Positions 16,372 through 24,219 of a stretch of 64,000 nucleotides of DNA are shown piece after piece. The notes beneath the pieces were generated by a model. It had not been told where the DNA came from. It did not search any database and saw only the letters and a program-made list of their open reading frames with translations. This stretch comes from MGBC108787 sp964430695 (lineage in GTDB: Bacteria; Bacillota_I; Bacilli_A; RF39; UBA660), in contig CAYSFO010000001.1 of the NCBI GenBank assembly GCA_964430695.1, positions 1-64,000 of the forward strand, in the 5' to 3' direction. Both the position numbers and the translations under genes were made by a program. The first letter of the stretch is position 1; each line of letters starts with the position of its first letter.

Positions 16372-16482
16372 TGCTTTTGGGGAATAAATTGGTAAAAATT
16401 GCTAAATCAAAAAATAAAACAAGTTATCTCTTTGCATAAATAACTCATTTTACTACATTATACACCCTTGACAGATTTAAAC

Positions 16483-16610
16483 AATAAACTAAATTGTATT
16501 TTTTTCGTATTTGAATAGTAAACTAAATTGACTTCAAACAGTAAACTAAATCGTATTCAAATCGTACGCGAAAAGTACACTAAATCGTATTTGAATAGTA
16601 AACTAATTCG
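16483..16610. repeat. Iteron-like array, five copies alternately 34 and 23 bp apart
   Basis: Five copies of a 14-base motif close to AGTAAACTAAATCG start at 16483, 16517, 16540, 16574 and 16597. The steps are 34, 23, 34 and 23 bp, so the pattern repeats every 57 bp. The spacers also share CGTATTTGAAT. The last copy overlaps the stop of the oxidoreductase gene. The array lies upstream of the transfer-side promoters. It could be a replication origin, a regulator binding region, or the multiple end repeats of a lost IS21-like element. Confidence 0.65.
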
Positions 16611-18327
16611 TTTTTTCTATTAATCTCTCAATACGAGAAATGCCTTTATTTATAAGTAAATAGTCCAATATTTTATAATACAAAATAGCAACATATTTAT
16701 TCTTAAAAGTTTTATCTAATAAACTTCCTGCAACATCTCTTGAATCATCAATAGAGATAAACACTTCGTAAATATTTTTTTCTGGAATATATTTTAAAAA
16801 GTTATAAATAGTATATGAATCCTTATAGTGAATATTACTTTTTATATCTTTCTTTTCAAATCTTTTATCAATTGGGTTAGAATAATTTTTTAATCTTTTA
16901 GCAATATATCTATAAGTATAGTCATTACGAACTTCTATTTTTTCTACCTTATTTTTATGATTATAATGATTATGAATACCTTTAGCACATGAATATAAAA
17001 TTTCTATTGCTAGGGCTTGATCACGAATATCACCCTTACAATCTTTATTATTTAAGAAGTTAGTTAAAAAAACTTCTCTTGATAATTCATTATATCCTAA
17101 AAATTCTTTTTTCTCTTTAGCAGAATACATATCACCAAGATGAATTTCTTTAAATGGCTCTTTATCAATTAATGGGTTATTAAAGAAGTAAATATCAAAG
17201 TGTTCTAATCCACCAACAGATTCTTCATCACTAGTACGATCACAAATTTCTTTAGATTGATAACTATGTACTTGTATGTTTAATAGATGTCCTATTTCAA
17301 TATTGATTCTTTCATGTCTTATACGACCATTAGACTTATAAAAGTCTTTTGTTTCAATCCAAGATCTTCTTGATACCCCATTGTGAAGTAGGTTAAGATT
17401 TGCAGTAGTAATAGCAAAGCCATTTTTATTATAGAAAGTGAGTAATCCATGATAATCCTTTTCACCATACTTATTAAAATTAAGATTGGAATTATTATCA
17501 TAAAACTCTGGAATATCTTGATCTTTAAATAATCTTTTATAATCTTCTATATTTAAAATATTCATTTCATCATTAGGGGTAACTACTTTTGAAAAAACTT
17601 CACCATAAGCAATACTTTTATTGCCACCTAAAGAATCGTTTATTTTAATAAAATCACTAAGTAGATCTATAAAATGATAACCACTATGAAACAATTTACC
17701 ATAGCCATACTTATAAGGATGATTTTCTTTTTCTAAATCGTGTAACATTTCCCAAGCACCATCAGAATGAAAGATGTCTATATTAGTAATTGGCATTTTG
17801 TATTGATCTACAACATTAGTTAATATTTCTTTTATTTTCTCATAGCCCTTATGATATTGTCTTTGACACATAACCTTGCAAGTACCTTTTGAATTTTTGG
17901 CTAATTCTAATATCTCATAATATTGTTTTCTAACTTTTTCTATTGATTTTAAAGAAGTCATATTTTTAGATACAGTAATAGGTTTATCAGTTAAAACATT
18001 AATATTGTTTTTTAAGGCAAATTCTAAATACATGAAATGTCCTTTAGGTTCTGTTGAAATAATAAGATTGGTAATTTCTAAGGTATTGCAGACTGCTAAA
18101 AGATTACTAGATACTTTTTCTGAAAGATGATCATCATCTTTGTTTAAATCATCTATGGTAAATATTTTAGTATTTTTAAATCCATTTTCTTTTAAATATT
18201 TTTTAATTGATTCTTTTTGAGAATTAAGATCTATAACAAGTGCTAGATTTACTTTATGTTTTTTAAAATAGTTTAAATAAATTCTTTTAGCATGGGGTCC
18301 AATACCAACTAAAGCAACATTTTTCAT
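16603..18327 (-). CDS. Gfo/Idh/MocA family oxidoreductase (cargo)
   Basis: A 574-residue protein from the ATG at 18327, which follows AAAGGAGG. The N-terminus is a Rossmann fold (VALVGIGPHAKRI), followed by TEPKGHFMYLEFALKNNINVLTDKP in pieces typical of the NAD(P)-dependent Gfo/Idh/MocA family, whose catalytic site includes the Lys of the D-K-P motif. The family norm is 330-400 residues. The extra C-terminal part (about residues 430-574) has no recognised domain. It neighbours a Nudix hydrolase and a LysR regulator on the same strand. The substrate, perhaps a sugar or nucleotide-linked compound, is unknown. Confidence 0.8.
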   Translation of the reverse strand: MKNVALVGIGPHAKRIYLNYFKKHKVNLALVIDLNSQKESIKKYLKENGFKNTKIFTIDDLNKDDDHLSEKVSSNLLAVCNTLEITNLIISTEPKGHFMYLEFALKNNINVLTDKPITVSKNMTSLKSIEKVRKQYYEILELAKNSKGTCKVMCQRQYHKGYEKIKEILTNVVDQYKMPITNIDIFHSDGAWEMLHDLEKENHPYKYGYGKLFHSGYHFIDLLSDFIKINDSLGGNKSIAYGEVFSKVVTPNDEMNILNIEDYKRLFKDQDIPEFYDNNSNLNFNKYGEKDYHGLLTFYNKNGFAITTANLNLLHNGVSRRSWIETKDFYKSNGRIRHERINIEIGHLLNIQVHSYQSKEICDRTSDEESVGGLEHFDIYFFNNPLIDKEPFKEIHLGDMYSAKEKKEFLGYNELSREVFLTNFLNNKDCKGDIRDQALAIEILYSCAKGIHNHYNHKNKVEKIEVRNDYTYRYIAKRLKNYSNPIDKRFEKKDIKSNIHYKDSYTIYNFLKYIPEKNIYEVFISIDDSRDVAGSLLDKTFKNKYVAILYYKILDYLLINKGISRIERLIEKTN

Positions 18328-18405
18328 AGAATTTTCCTCCTTTGTGATGGTTATTATATAGGAATAAATCATAACTTAAAAGAGAAAAAATGTAATTTAT
18401 TAAGC

Positions 18406-18440
18406 AAAAAAAATAAGTGCTATGCAAATATGCAAAGCAC
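18406..18440 (-). terminator. Terminator after the Nudix gene
   Basis: On the minus strand GTGCTTTGC-ATATTT-GCATAGCAC is followed by TTATTTTTTTTG. Confidence 0.75.
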
Positions 18441-18445
18441 CTTAA

Positions 18446-18985
18446 TTATTTCAAATAATTTTCTTTATAATATTTTAGAATTTCATAATCTCTACGAACA
18501 ATAAATTTAGTATGATAAACACTTTTATCACTTTCATAAATAGATGGTTTTAATTTATCTTCACAATCTTTTATTAAATTCATAGCAGTATCAATATCTA
18601 ACCATAATAATTGTGATTCTTCGTTTATTTCTTGTTCTGTGAAATGTGTTTGTCCTAGATCAGTTACATCAGCAACATAGATATAAGAAGTTTGTTTAAA
18701 ATTATCTTGTGATTTTATTTCTTCAATAGTTCCTAAGCATTCTCTTACTTTAACCTTACAACCAGTTTCTTCAAAAATCTCTCTTTGAAAGGCAACTAGT
18801 GGATCTTCTTCATTTTCTATACCTCCACCAACTAACTTAAATTCATTTTTTCGTTGTTTATTTAATATAGCAATTTTATTATCTTTAAAAACTATACCTC
18901 TAGATGCATACCTAAGTCTAGGGTTTTCAATAGCAATAGGATCTATTCCAAAATCTTTATCAGTTATAACTTTTATACAAATCAT
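18446..18985 (-). CDS. Nudix hydrolase
   Basis: A 179-residue protein with a complete Nudix box: GGGIENEEDPLV followed by FQREIFEETGC, matching G-x5-E-x7-R-E-U-x-E-E-x-G-U with the metal-binding glutamates in place. Such enzymes cleave nucleoside diphosphates linked to other groups. It lies between a LysR regulator and an oxidoreductase, with its own terminator. The preferred substrate cannot be read from the sequence. The start at 18985 gives a short N-terminal strand before the Nudix fold, normal for the family. Confidence 0.9.
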   Translation of the reverse strand: MICIKVITDKDFGIDPIAIENPRLRYASRGIVFKDNKIAILNKQRKNEFKLVGGGIENEEDPLVAFQREIFEETGCKVKVRECLGTIEEIKSQDNFKQTSYIYVADVTDLGQTHFTEQEINEESQLLWLDIDTAMNLIKDCEDKLKPSIYESDKSVYHTKFIVRRDYEILKYYKENYLK

Positions 18986-19021
18986 ATACTGCCTCCATAC
19001 ATATTATTTTATCATAAATAA

Positions 19022-19045
19022 AAGATTGACAAAACTATCAATCTT
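19022..19045 (-). terminator. Terminator overlapping the LysR stop
   Basis: On the minus strand AAGATTGA-TAGTTTTG-TCAATCTT runs into TTATTT. The stop codon lies inside the 5' arm. Confidence 0.65.
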
Positions 19046-19931
19046 CTAAAACAGTTTCTACAAAATCACGAGCAACATGATTAATTGTTTTCTTAGAATA
19101 GATAATACCAATAGGATTAGTAGGCATATCTTCTTTTAATTCTATTTTAACTAAATCATATTCTTTTAATTCATCTTCTATAAAATAACCTATATAATCA
19201 TTTGCTTTAATATAATCAGCCATCAATTTACTATCTGGCATTAAATGTTTTGGATTAAGTTTAATATTATCTTTTTGTAGTATTTCATCTAACATTTGCC
19301 TTCTTCTGGAACTACCAGATATAACTAATGTATAATTAGATAATTCCTTTAAAGAATGAACTTTATCTTTTATTTTTTCATAATAATTTTTAGAACAAGC
19401 AAAACAAGTATTATATTGTGAGATGGGTTGTATTTCTAAATCAAATTTTTCACTATAATTTATATGTGGTAAATAATCAATAAGAATATCTATCTTATGA
19501 TTCATTAAATATTCATTAAGATTAGATGCACTATCAGTATAAATATGTATTTTTACATTAGGGTATTTTTTACTAAACTTTGTTAAATAACTACCAAGTA
19601 CAAAATCAGCAATATTTCTTGTTGTACCAACAGTTAAAACAACATCTAAATTATTAGATAAATCATTAGCAGTAAAAATATCCATGTTACTAAAAAACTC
19701 ATCTAATTTTTTATATAAACGATCACCATCAAGTGTTAATTCAAAACCTTTGTTAGTTGTTTTAGTTAATTTCAAATCTAATAATTCTTCTAATTTAGCA
19801 ACATTTCTACTTAAACTAGAAGAAGATATATTATGTTTTCTACTTGCTTCTGAAAAACTTTTTTCTTTGGCAGAAATATAGAAATCACTATAATACATAA
19901 AATTACTTCTTAAATCATATAACTCAAACAC
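19038..19931 (-). CDS. LysR-family transcriptional regulator
   Basis: A 297-residue protein of usual LysR length. The N-terminal helix-turn-helix (KSFSEASRKHNISSSSLSRN then KLEELLDLKL, residues 23-58) is followed by a two-lobed effector-binding domain (from about residue 90, VVLTVGTTRNIADFVLGSYL onward). It lies upstream of and in line with the Nudix and oxidoreductase genes and probably controls them in response to a small metabolite. It has its own terminator, so it is not simply co-transcribed with them. Confidence 0.9.
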   Translation of the reverse strand: MFELYDLRSNFMYYSDFYISAKEKSFSEASRKHNISSSSLSRNVAKLEELLDLKLTKTTNKGFELTLDGDRLYKKLDEFFSNMDIFTANDLSNNLDVVLTVGTTRNIADFVLGSYLTKFSKKYPNVKIHIYTDSASNLNEYLMNHKIDILIDYLPHINYSEKFDLEIQPISQYNTCFACSKNYYEKIKDKVHSLKELSNYTLVISGSSRRRQMLDEILQKDNIKLNPKHLMPDSKLMADYIKANDYIGYFIEDELKEYDLVKIELKEDMPTNPIGIIYSKKTINHVARDFVETVLED

Positions 19932-19971
19932 AATACCACCCCAGAAATTGCTTTATATAATATACCAAAAA

Positions 19972-20005
19972 ACAAAAAAAGTCAATTACTACAATAAAAT
20001 TGACT
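19972..20005 (-). terminator. Terminator after the small two-gene unit
   Basis: On the minus strand AGTCAATT, a 10-base loop and AATTGACT are followed by TTTTTTTG. Confidence 0.75.
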
Positions 20006-20276
20006 AATCTTTAACATTACTATCTTTATCATAATCATTTTTAATATATATAACTCTTTCAAAATAATTTGAGTTTTCTATATCATAATTAGGAAAATCA
20101 GTTTGTCCTTGTTCTAATAAATCATTTAAATGATTTATCAACTCAACAACTTCATTGCTTATATCACTAGGGTACATAGCAAAAAAAGATTGATATAACG
20201 AGTTTAAAGTATGATATGTTACTAAAATTGATTCGTTTATTTCATATTCTTTAACTATAACATTTTCACTTTCCAT
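20004..20276 (-). CDS. Unknown 90-residue protein
   Basis: An acidic cytoplasmic-looking protein, rich in Asn, Tyr and Glu, with no recognised motif. It follows the 104-residue membrane protein by 10 bases, and the pair ends at a terminator. The pair is divergent from the XRE regulator at 20755, which suggests control by that regulator. Confidence 0.4.
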   Translation of the reverse strand: MESENVIVKEYEINESILVTYHTLNSLYQSFFAMYPSDISNEVVELINHLNDLLEQGQTDFPNYDIENSNYFERVIYIKNDYDKDSNVKD

Positions 20277-20286
20277 TAATAACCTC

Positions 20287-20601
20287 TTAATATATGCTCA
20301 TAAAATAACTAAAACCATTAAATAATCGATTCATAGTTTTATATTTGTTTAATCTGTTAATTACAATGCCAATAAATATTAATTCAAATACAGTAAATAC
20401 TACTGTTATATTATTTACAAAACCTAAACTATTAATTGTTAAAGCCATATCATAGGGTACTTCCATTGTATCTGCAATAGATATACCTAGAGAATGATTA
20501 TACATAATCAAATTAGATAAAAGCAATGCACCTATTAATATAATTATAGTTTTTACAATACTTATACATACTATATATAGATAATCAGATAAATCCATCA
20601 C
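20287..20601 (-). CDS. Unknown small membrane protein
   Basis: A 104-residue protein with two clear membrane spans (about residues 10-32 and 62-82) and a weaker hydrophobic C-terminus. No family is recognised. It is the first gene of a two-gene unit divergent from the XRE regulator; an element-encoded entry-exclusion or maintenance function is possible but unproven. Confidence 0.45.
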   Translation of the reverse strand: MMDLSDYLYIVCISIVKTIIILIGALLLSNLIMYNHSLGISIADTMEVPYDMALTINSLGFVNNITVVFTVFELIFIGIVINRLNKYKTMNRLFNGFSYFMSIY

Positions 20602-20660
20602 TAATTTTCACCTCAATTTCATTTAAAGTCTTTTACAACAATATAATCATACATTGTTTT

Positions 20661-20732
20661 TTGTATAAAGTAAATAATTTCCATTAACATTTGTGCAAAA
20701 GACATTTATTTAACACTTGTATAAAATAAATA
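20661..20732. promoter_or_regulatory. Divergent control region with direct repeat
   Basis: TTGTATAAARTAAATA occurs at 20661-20676 and again at 20717-20732, 56 bases apart, between the divergent membrane-protein and XRE genes. Each copy includes a TATAAA-like box, so they may be both promoter and operator sites for the XRE protein. Confidence 0.45.
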
Positions 20733-20754
20733 GTGAATTGGAGGTAAGAAATCT

Positions 20755-21039
20755 ATGAGTATGAACAGTAAGAAAATTCTTTCTATGAACTTGAAATTTT
20801 ATAGAGAAAAATATAACTTATCTCAAGAAAAGTTTGCTGAAAAGGTAGGTAGTAATTTAGTTTATATCAATCAACTAGAAAACTGTAAAAGAAAACCAAC
20901 TACTGATATGCTAGATAAAATTGCAGATGGGATGAACAAAAATATTGATTCTAAACTAAAGATGACTAGTTCTGAATTACTAAAATACGATCCTAGTCAT
21001 AAAACAAATTTTACACGAGTAGATGAAAAGAAGAAGTAA
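20755..21039 (+). CDS. XRE-family HTH regulator
   Basis: A 94-residue protein that is almost only a Cro/C1 helix-turn-helix: LKFYREKYNLSQEKFAEKVG then YINQLENCKRKPTTDMLDKI. Such short regulators commonly govern mobile elements. It is the only annotated full gene on the plus strand within the element portion of the window, preceded by GGAGG and closed by a good terminator. It probably represses the divergent unit and perhaps itself through the repeats at 20661-20732. Confidence 0.85.
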   Translation: MSMNSKKILSMNLKFYREKYNLSQEKFAEKVGSNLVYINQLENCKRKPTTDMLDKIADGMNKNIDSKLKMTSSELLKYDPSHKTNFTRVDEKKK

Positions 21040-21066
21040 CCTAAGTTGATAGGTTATATTTTTTTG
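21038..21066 (+). terminator. Terminator of the XRE gene
   Basis: AACCTA-AGTTGA-TAGGTT followed by ATATTTTTTTG; the arm starts in the stop codon. Confidence 0.8.
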
Positions 21067-21070
21067 TATT

Positions 21071-21094
21071 ATAAAACAGATCAAAAATGATCTG
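21071..21094 (-). terminator. Terminator of the VanZ-like unit
   Basis: On the minus strand CAGATCA-TTTT-TGATCTG is followed by TTTTAT. It faces the XRE terminator, so the two transcripts converge. Confidence 0.65.
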
Positions 21095-21112
21095 CTTTAA
21101 ATTATAATTGAA

Positions 21113-21209
21113 TTATTTACAATAAGATTCACGATAAGTTAAGTTATTATCATCAATATATATATTTATTTCCATCTAATGTATTACATTTAATAACAGT
21201 AATATCATT
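21113..21209 (-). pseudogene. Remnant of a small protein-coding segment
   Basis: After GGAGG, two overlapping frames together read DITVIKCNTLDGNKYIYI and DDNNLTYRESYCK, a pattern I have seen at the ends of small Cys-containing Firmicutes proteins. A slip in the TA run near 21152-21160 separates the two frames, and the nearest ATG is out of frame. It is therefore a decayed fragment at most. Confidence 0.35.
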
Positions 21210-21220
21210 ATTCCTCCAAA

Positions 21221-22570
21221 TTATTTAATTTCTTCAAAACTTACATCTAATTTGTTATCAATCGTAACTAAATATTTATAAGATTTTAATAAATTATTAT
21301 CATTATCTTTAAAAGAAATATCAATAGAAGTAGTTCCAGATTTTTTAGGAATTAAATGAAATTTATAATTAAATATTGCAACCTCTATATCTTCATAATC
21401 ATAATTAATATTTAAAATATCTTTATTACTAATATTTACAAAAGTTTGGGGTAAAGAATAGCCACCATCAGAAGTAGGTACTTTAATATCAAGCATTATA
21501 TATTTATATTTATTTTCTTTTACAAAATCAACATTATAATACTCTAATCTTTGAAGCATTCTATCTATATTGTAATTATATGTTTCATTCATTAAGAAAT
21601 CTTTTACTAAATACTTTTTATCTTCTTTAACATCAGCATAAACTTTATCACTTTTCATACAAGTAAAATAATATCTATATAGATCATCTTCATAGAATAA
21701 ATCTAATGCTTCAGCACAAGTATCACCAGATTCATCAATTATAGTGATTTCAGGATTATGTAGTCTATTAAATTCATCAAAATTATTGTTATATAATTTA
21801 GTTCTAAATTTCACAATACCAATAACACCCAAAATAACAATTAATATGCAGATTATAATTGAAAAAAGACTTTTTTTAGGAATTTTATTTTTTTCTAGCA
21901 AAAATATATTTTTTATTAACTTATTTACATCCTTTATTTTTAAAAGGAAATACATTAATGTAGCACCAGACACATTTAAAATAAAGTCATCTATATCAAA
22001 TCTTCCAGATGCAGTTAATAACTGTATTAATTCTATACCAAAAACTATTAATATAATTGTTATAAAAAAGTTTTTGAATTTCTTTTGTTTCTTAAATACT
22101 AAAGGAAGAAAGAAAGCCATAGGCATAAAAGCAATAAAATTACCAAATAAATTAAGAAGTATTGTGCGATTGCTATACATACTATTAAACTCTTTTATAA
22201 ATTCAATAATTGTTTTAAATGGAATAAGATTTATTGAATGTTTGATAAAATAAATAAATTCATCACTAAACCAATTCATAAAAGTAAATCCATTTCTTCC
22301 CCACATATAATCAAATAATGTTAAAGTAACAAGCAATATTAAATATAAAAGAAAGAATATCCATAAATTTATTTTCATGGGCTTATTATTTTCTTTAAAC
22401 TTTGATAATAAAAGTCCTCCAAAATATAGAAAGAAACAACTTCCACATAGCAAAAATAATCTACCAAATTCTGATAAATCAAAGTTAGGTATAAAATCAC
22501 TTATTAAATAAGCAAGTCCAAATAAACAAGCAACAATATATAATAAAGTTGCAAAATGTTTTTTCTTCAT
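21221..22570 (-). CDS. VanZ-like membrane protein with extracytoplasmic C-terminal domain
   Basis: From the ATG at 22570 the product is 449 residues. Several membrane spans in the first 230 residues include the VanZ-like core (NLIPFKTI, LLNLFGNFIAFMPMAFFLPL, ELIQLLTASGRFDIDDFILN). VanZ in glycopeptide resistance lowers teicoplanin binding, but most homologues have no proven role. After a seventh hydrophobic segment (about residues 230-250) comes a roughly 200-residue domain outside the membrane with no recognised family. This extension is not part of ordinary VanZ. It forms a pair with the anchored protein 28 bases upstream. Confidence 0.7.
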   Translation of the reverse strand: MKKKHFATLLYIVACLFGLAYLISDFIPNFDLSEFGRLFLLCGSCFFLYFGGLLLSKFKENNKPMKINLWIFFLLYLILLVTLTLFDYMWGRNGFTFMNWFSDEFIYFIKHSINLIPFKTIIEFIKEFNSMYSNRTILLNLFGNFIAFMPMAFFLPLVFKKQKKFKNFFITIILIVFGIELIQLLTASGRFDIDDFILNVSGATLMYFLLKIKDVNKLIKNIFLLEKNKIPKKSLFSIIICILIVILGVIGIVKFRTKLYNNNFDEFNRLHNPEITIIDESGDTCAEALDLFYEDDLYRYYFTCMKSDKVYADVKEDKKYLVKDFLMNETYNYNIDRMLQRLEYYNVDFVKENKYKYIMLDIKVPTSDGGYSLPQTFVNISNKDILNINYDYEDIEVAIFNYKFHLIPKKSGTTSIDISFKDNDNNLLKSYKYLVTIDNKLDVSFEEIK

Positions 22571-22598
22571 ATTACATCTCACTTTCAATTATAAATAC

Positions 22599-23783
22599 TT
22601 ATTTTTTTATTAATATGTCTGGATAATCTTTAGAAACATTTTCTGCTGAAATATATTCATTTTCTAATGCATATTTAAGAGTCATTACTTTATTATTTAA
22701 CATAAATTTAATCAATATTTCATTAGGATCTTTACTATTTAAATAATAACTATTTTTACCATCTTTGTATATTAATGTTTGCTCTGTTTGATTAATGTCA
22801 TCTCTAAAATCTAAAATTCCATAAAATATATAATCCGTTGCATCTTCAATTATTTTTCTTAAATCATTATTGTTTGTTGTTACATAAGGACAACCATTAA
22901 GGCTTTTAGGCATTAACCTTGCACCATCACCCCAAATATAAATGGTATCAATAAGTTTATTATTTTTATCATACATATTAAATTCAAATCCATATCCATC
23001 AGAAGTACATACTTTGCCATATCTTTTACTACTTGAGATAGCACTTAATACTTCTGCCAATTTTTCTTTATCTGTTATAATTCCAAGTTCTTCTTGACTA
23101 GATTTTATAATTATTTTAGTAGTGTCATTGATTTTATTTAATGTTTCTGTAGGAATAGATTTACCATCTTCAGTATTTTTCCTAGTTACACATTTGTTAG
23201 TGATTTCTTTAAAATCTATATCATTGTCATTAGTATGAATGTAAATTGTTGGAGTTGTAGGACTTTCATACTTTTGATATGCAGAAGAAAATTTTTCATA
23301 AAAATATTTATCAAAATCTTTCATAACTGCAGAATCATAAGTTCCATTTATAGGATAAACCATCACATACATATTATCAGAATGCTCACTAGCATATACA
23401 CCTTTATAATATTCTATCTTATCATGATCATCCTTTTTAATTTGACTTAAAGGAATTTCTACTAAATCATCTTTTTCAGTTACGAGATATCCTCCTAACT
23501 CACTTTCTAAACATTGAACTAAATCCTTATCATAAAATTCTGTTGAATCTTGTTCTTTTTGTGAGACGTGGCAAGTAAATTTTGTTCCTTTTGCTTTTAT
23601 TTGTGGAACAGAATATTCAGCACAATTATAAGTATCGTATAATATTCCCTTATACACACTTCCATTATCCTTTTTTATTGCAAATAAAGGTCTGTTAATT
23701 GTAAAAACACATACTAAATCAATAACTAACAATAAAGCAATTCCACCAATAACCCCAAGTGAAATTTTCAACCATTTTTTCAT
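22599..23783 (-). CDS. Membrane-anchored protein of unknown function
   Basis: From the ATG at 23783 (AAAGG site) the product is 394 residues. A single N-terminal span (residues 5-28) precedes an extracytoplasmic region with several Cys. A middle part (LESELGGYLV, then QIKKDDHDKIEYYKGVYA) is vaguely like DUF4358 lipoproteins, but I would not assign it. The gene is followed 28 bases later by the VanZ-like gene and is probably co-expressed. A TATAAT-type box lies near 23835-23840. This is a possible envelope-modifying or sensing pair. Confidence 0.5.
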   Translation of the reverse strand: MKKWLKISLGVIGGIALLLVIDLVCVFTINRPLFAIKKDNGSVYKGILYDTYNCAEYSVPQIKAKGTKFTCHVSQKEQDSTEFYDKDLVQCLESELGGYLVTEKDDLVEIPLSQIKKDDHDKIEYYKGVYASEHSDNMYVMVYPINGTYDSAVMKDFDKYFYEKFSSAYQKYESPTTPTIYIHTNDNDIDFKEITNKCVTRKNTEDGKSIPTETLNKINDTTKIIIKSSQEELGIITDKEKLAEVLSAISSSKRYGKVCTSDGYGFEFNMYDKNNKLIDTIYIWGDGARLMPKSLNGCPYVTTNNNDLRKIIEDATDYIFYGILDFRDDINQTEQTLIYKDGKNSYYLNSKDPNEILIKFMLNNKVMTLKYALENEYISAENVSKDYPDILIKK

Positions 23784-23887
23784 AAATACCATCCTTTCAA
23801 CAAATTACTATTTTTTGCAATAGATTCGTTAATACCATTATACCATTAAATCTTATTTTTTTATACAGTTGTTAATGAAAAAAAGAA

Positions 23888-24163
23888 TTATTTTTCAAAT
23901 TCTAGTTTTTCAAAATCTATTAATGTTTTACCATATTTTATTTTTATTAGCATAATTGCATTATCAATTATTTCTTGTTTTTCTTTTTTACTATAACTAA
24001 TCCTTTTATGTAATATTTTAAAAACATCTTCCCCAGTTGTACCATTATACTCATGATTTGAAAACTCATAATTTAAAAGTAGTAATTTAGAAAGTAAAAT
24101 AGTATGGAAAAATTTTATAATTTTTTTCTCTTTTTCCTTATATTCTTTATCAAAAATATTCAT
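23888..24163 (-). CDS. Unknown 91-residue protein
   Basis: A helical, Lys/Glu-rich protein with a short hydrophobic stretch near residues 18-32. No motif is recognised. CTGGAGG precedes its ATG, and the 42-bp dispersed repeat lies immediately upstream. Confidence 0.45.
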   Translation of the reverse strand: MNIFDKEYKEKEKKIIKFFHTILLSKLLLLNYEFSNHEYNGTTGEDVFKILHKRISYSKKEKQEIIDNAIMLIKIKYGKTLIDFEKLEFEK

Positions 24164-24177
24164 GAAATAACCTCCAG

Positions 24178-24219
24178 TTGCTTGAATGCTACCTCATTTG
24201 AAATATATTGTCAAATCAT
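24178..24219. repeat. Dispersed 42-bp repeat, copy 2
   Basis: Partner of 15554-15595. It begins at the stop of the junction gene and precedes the 91-residue gene, the same relation to a downstream start as in copy 1. Confidence 0.6.

Noticed and set aside
16483..16610. Possible CRISPR-like repeats
   Set aside because: The repeats are 14 bases, alternate between two spacings, and the spacers resemble one another; no Cas genes are near.
20755..21039. XRE protein as antitoxin of a toxin-antitoxin pair
   Set aside because: No toxin-like gene is adjacent in the same direction; the divergent neighbours are a membrane protein and an acidic protein of unknown type.
21744..22253. 169-codon plus-strand open frame
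   Set aside because: It lies antisense to the VanZ-like gene, has no ribosome site, and its composition is what the complement of a hydrophobic AT-rich gene gives.
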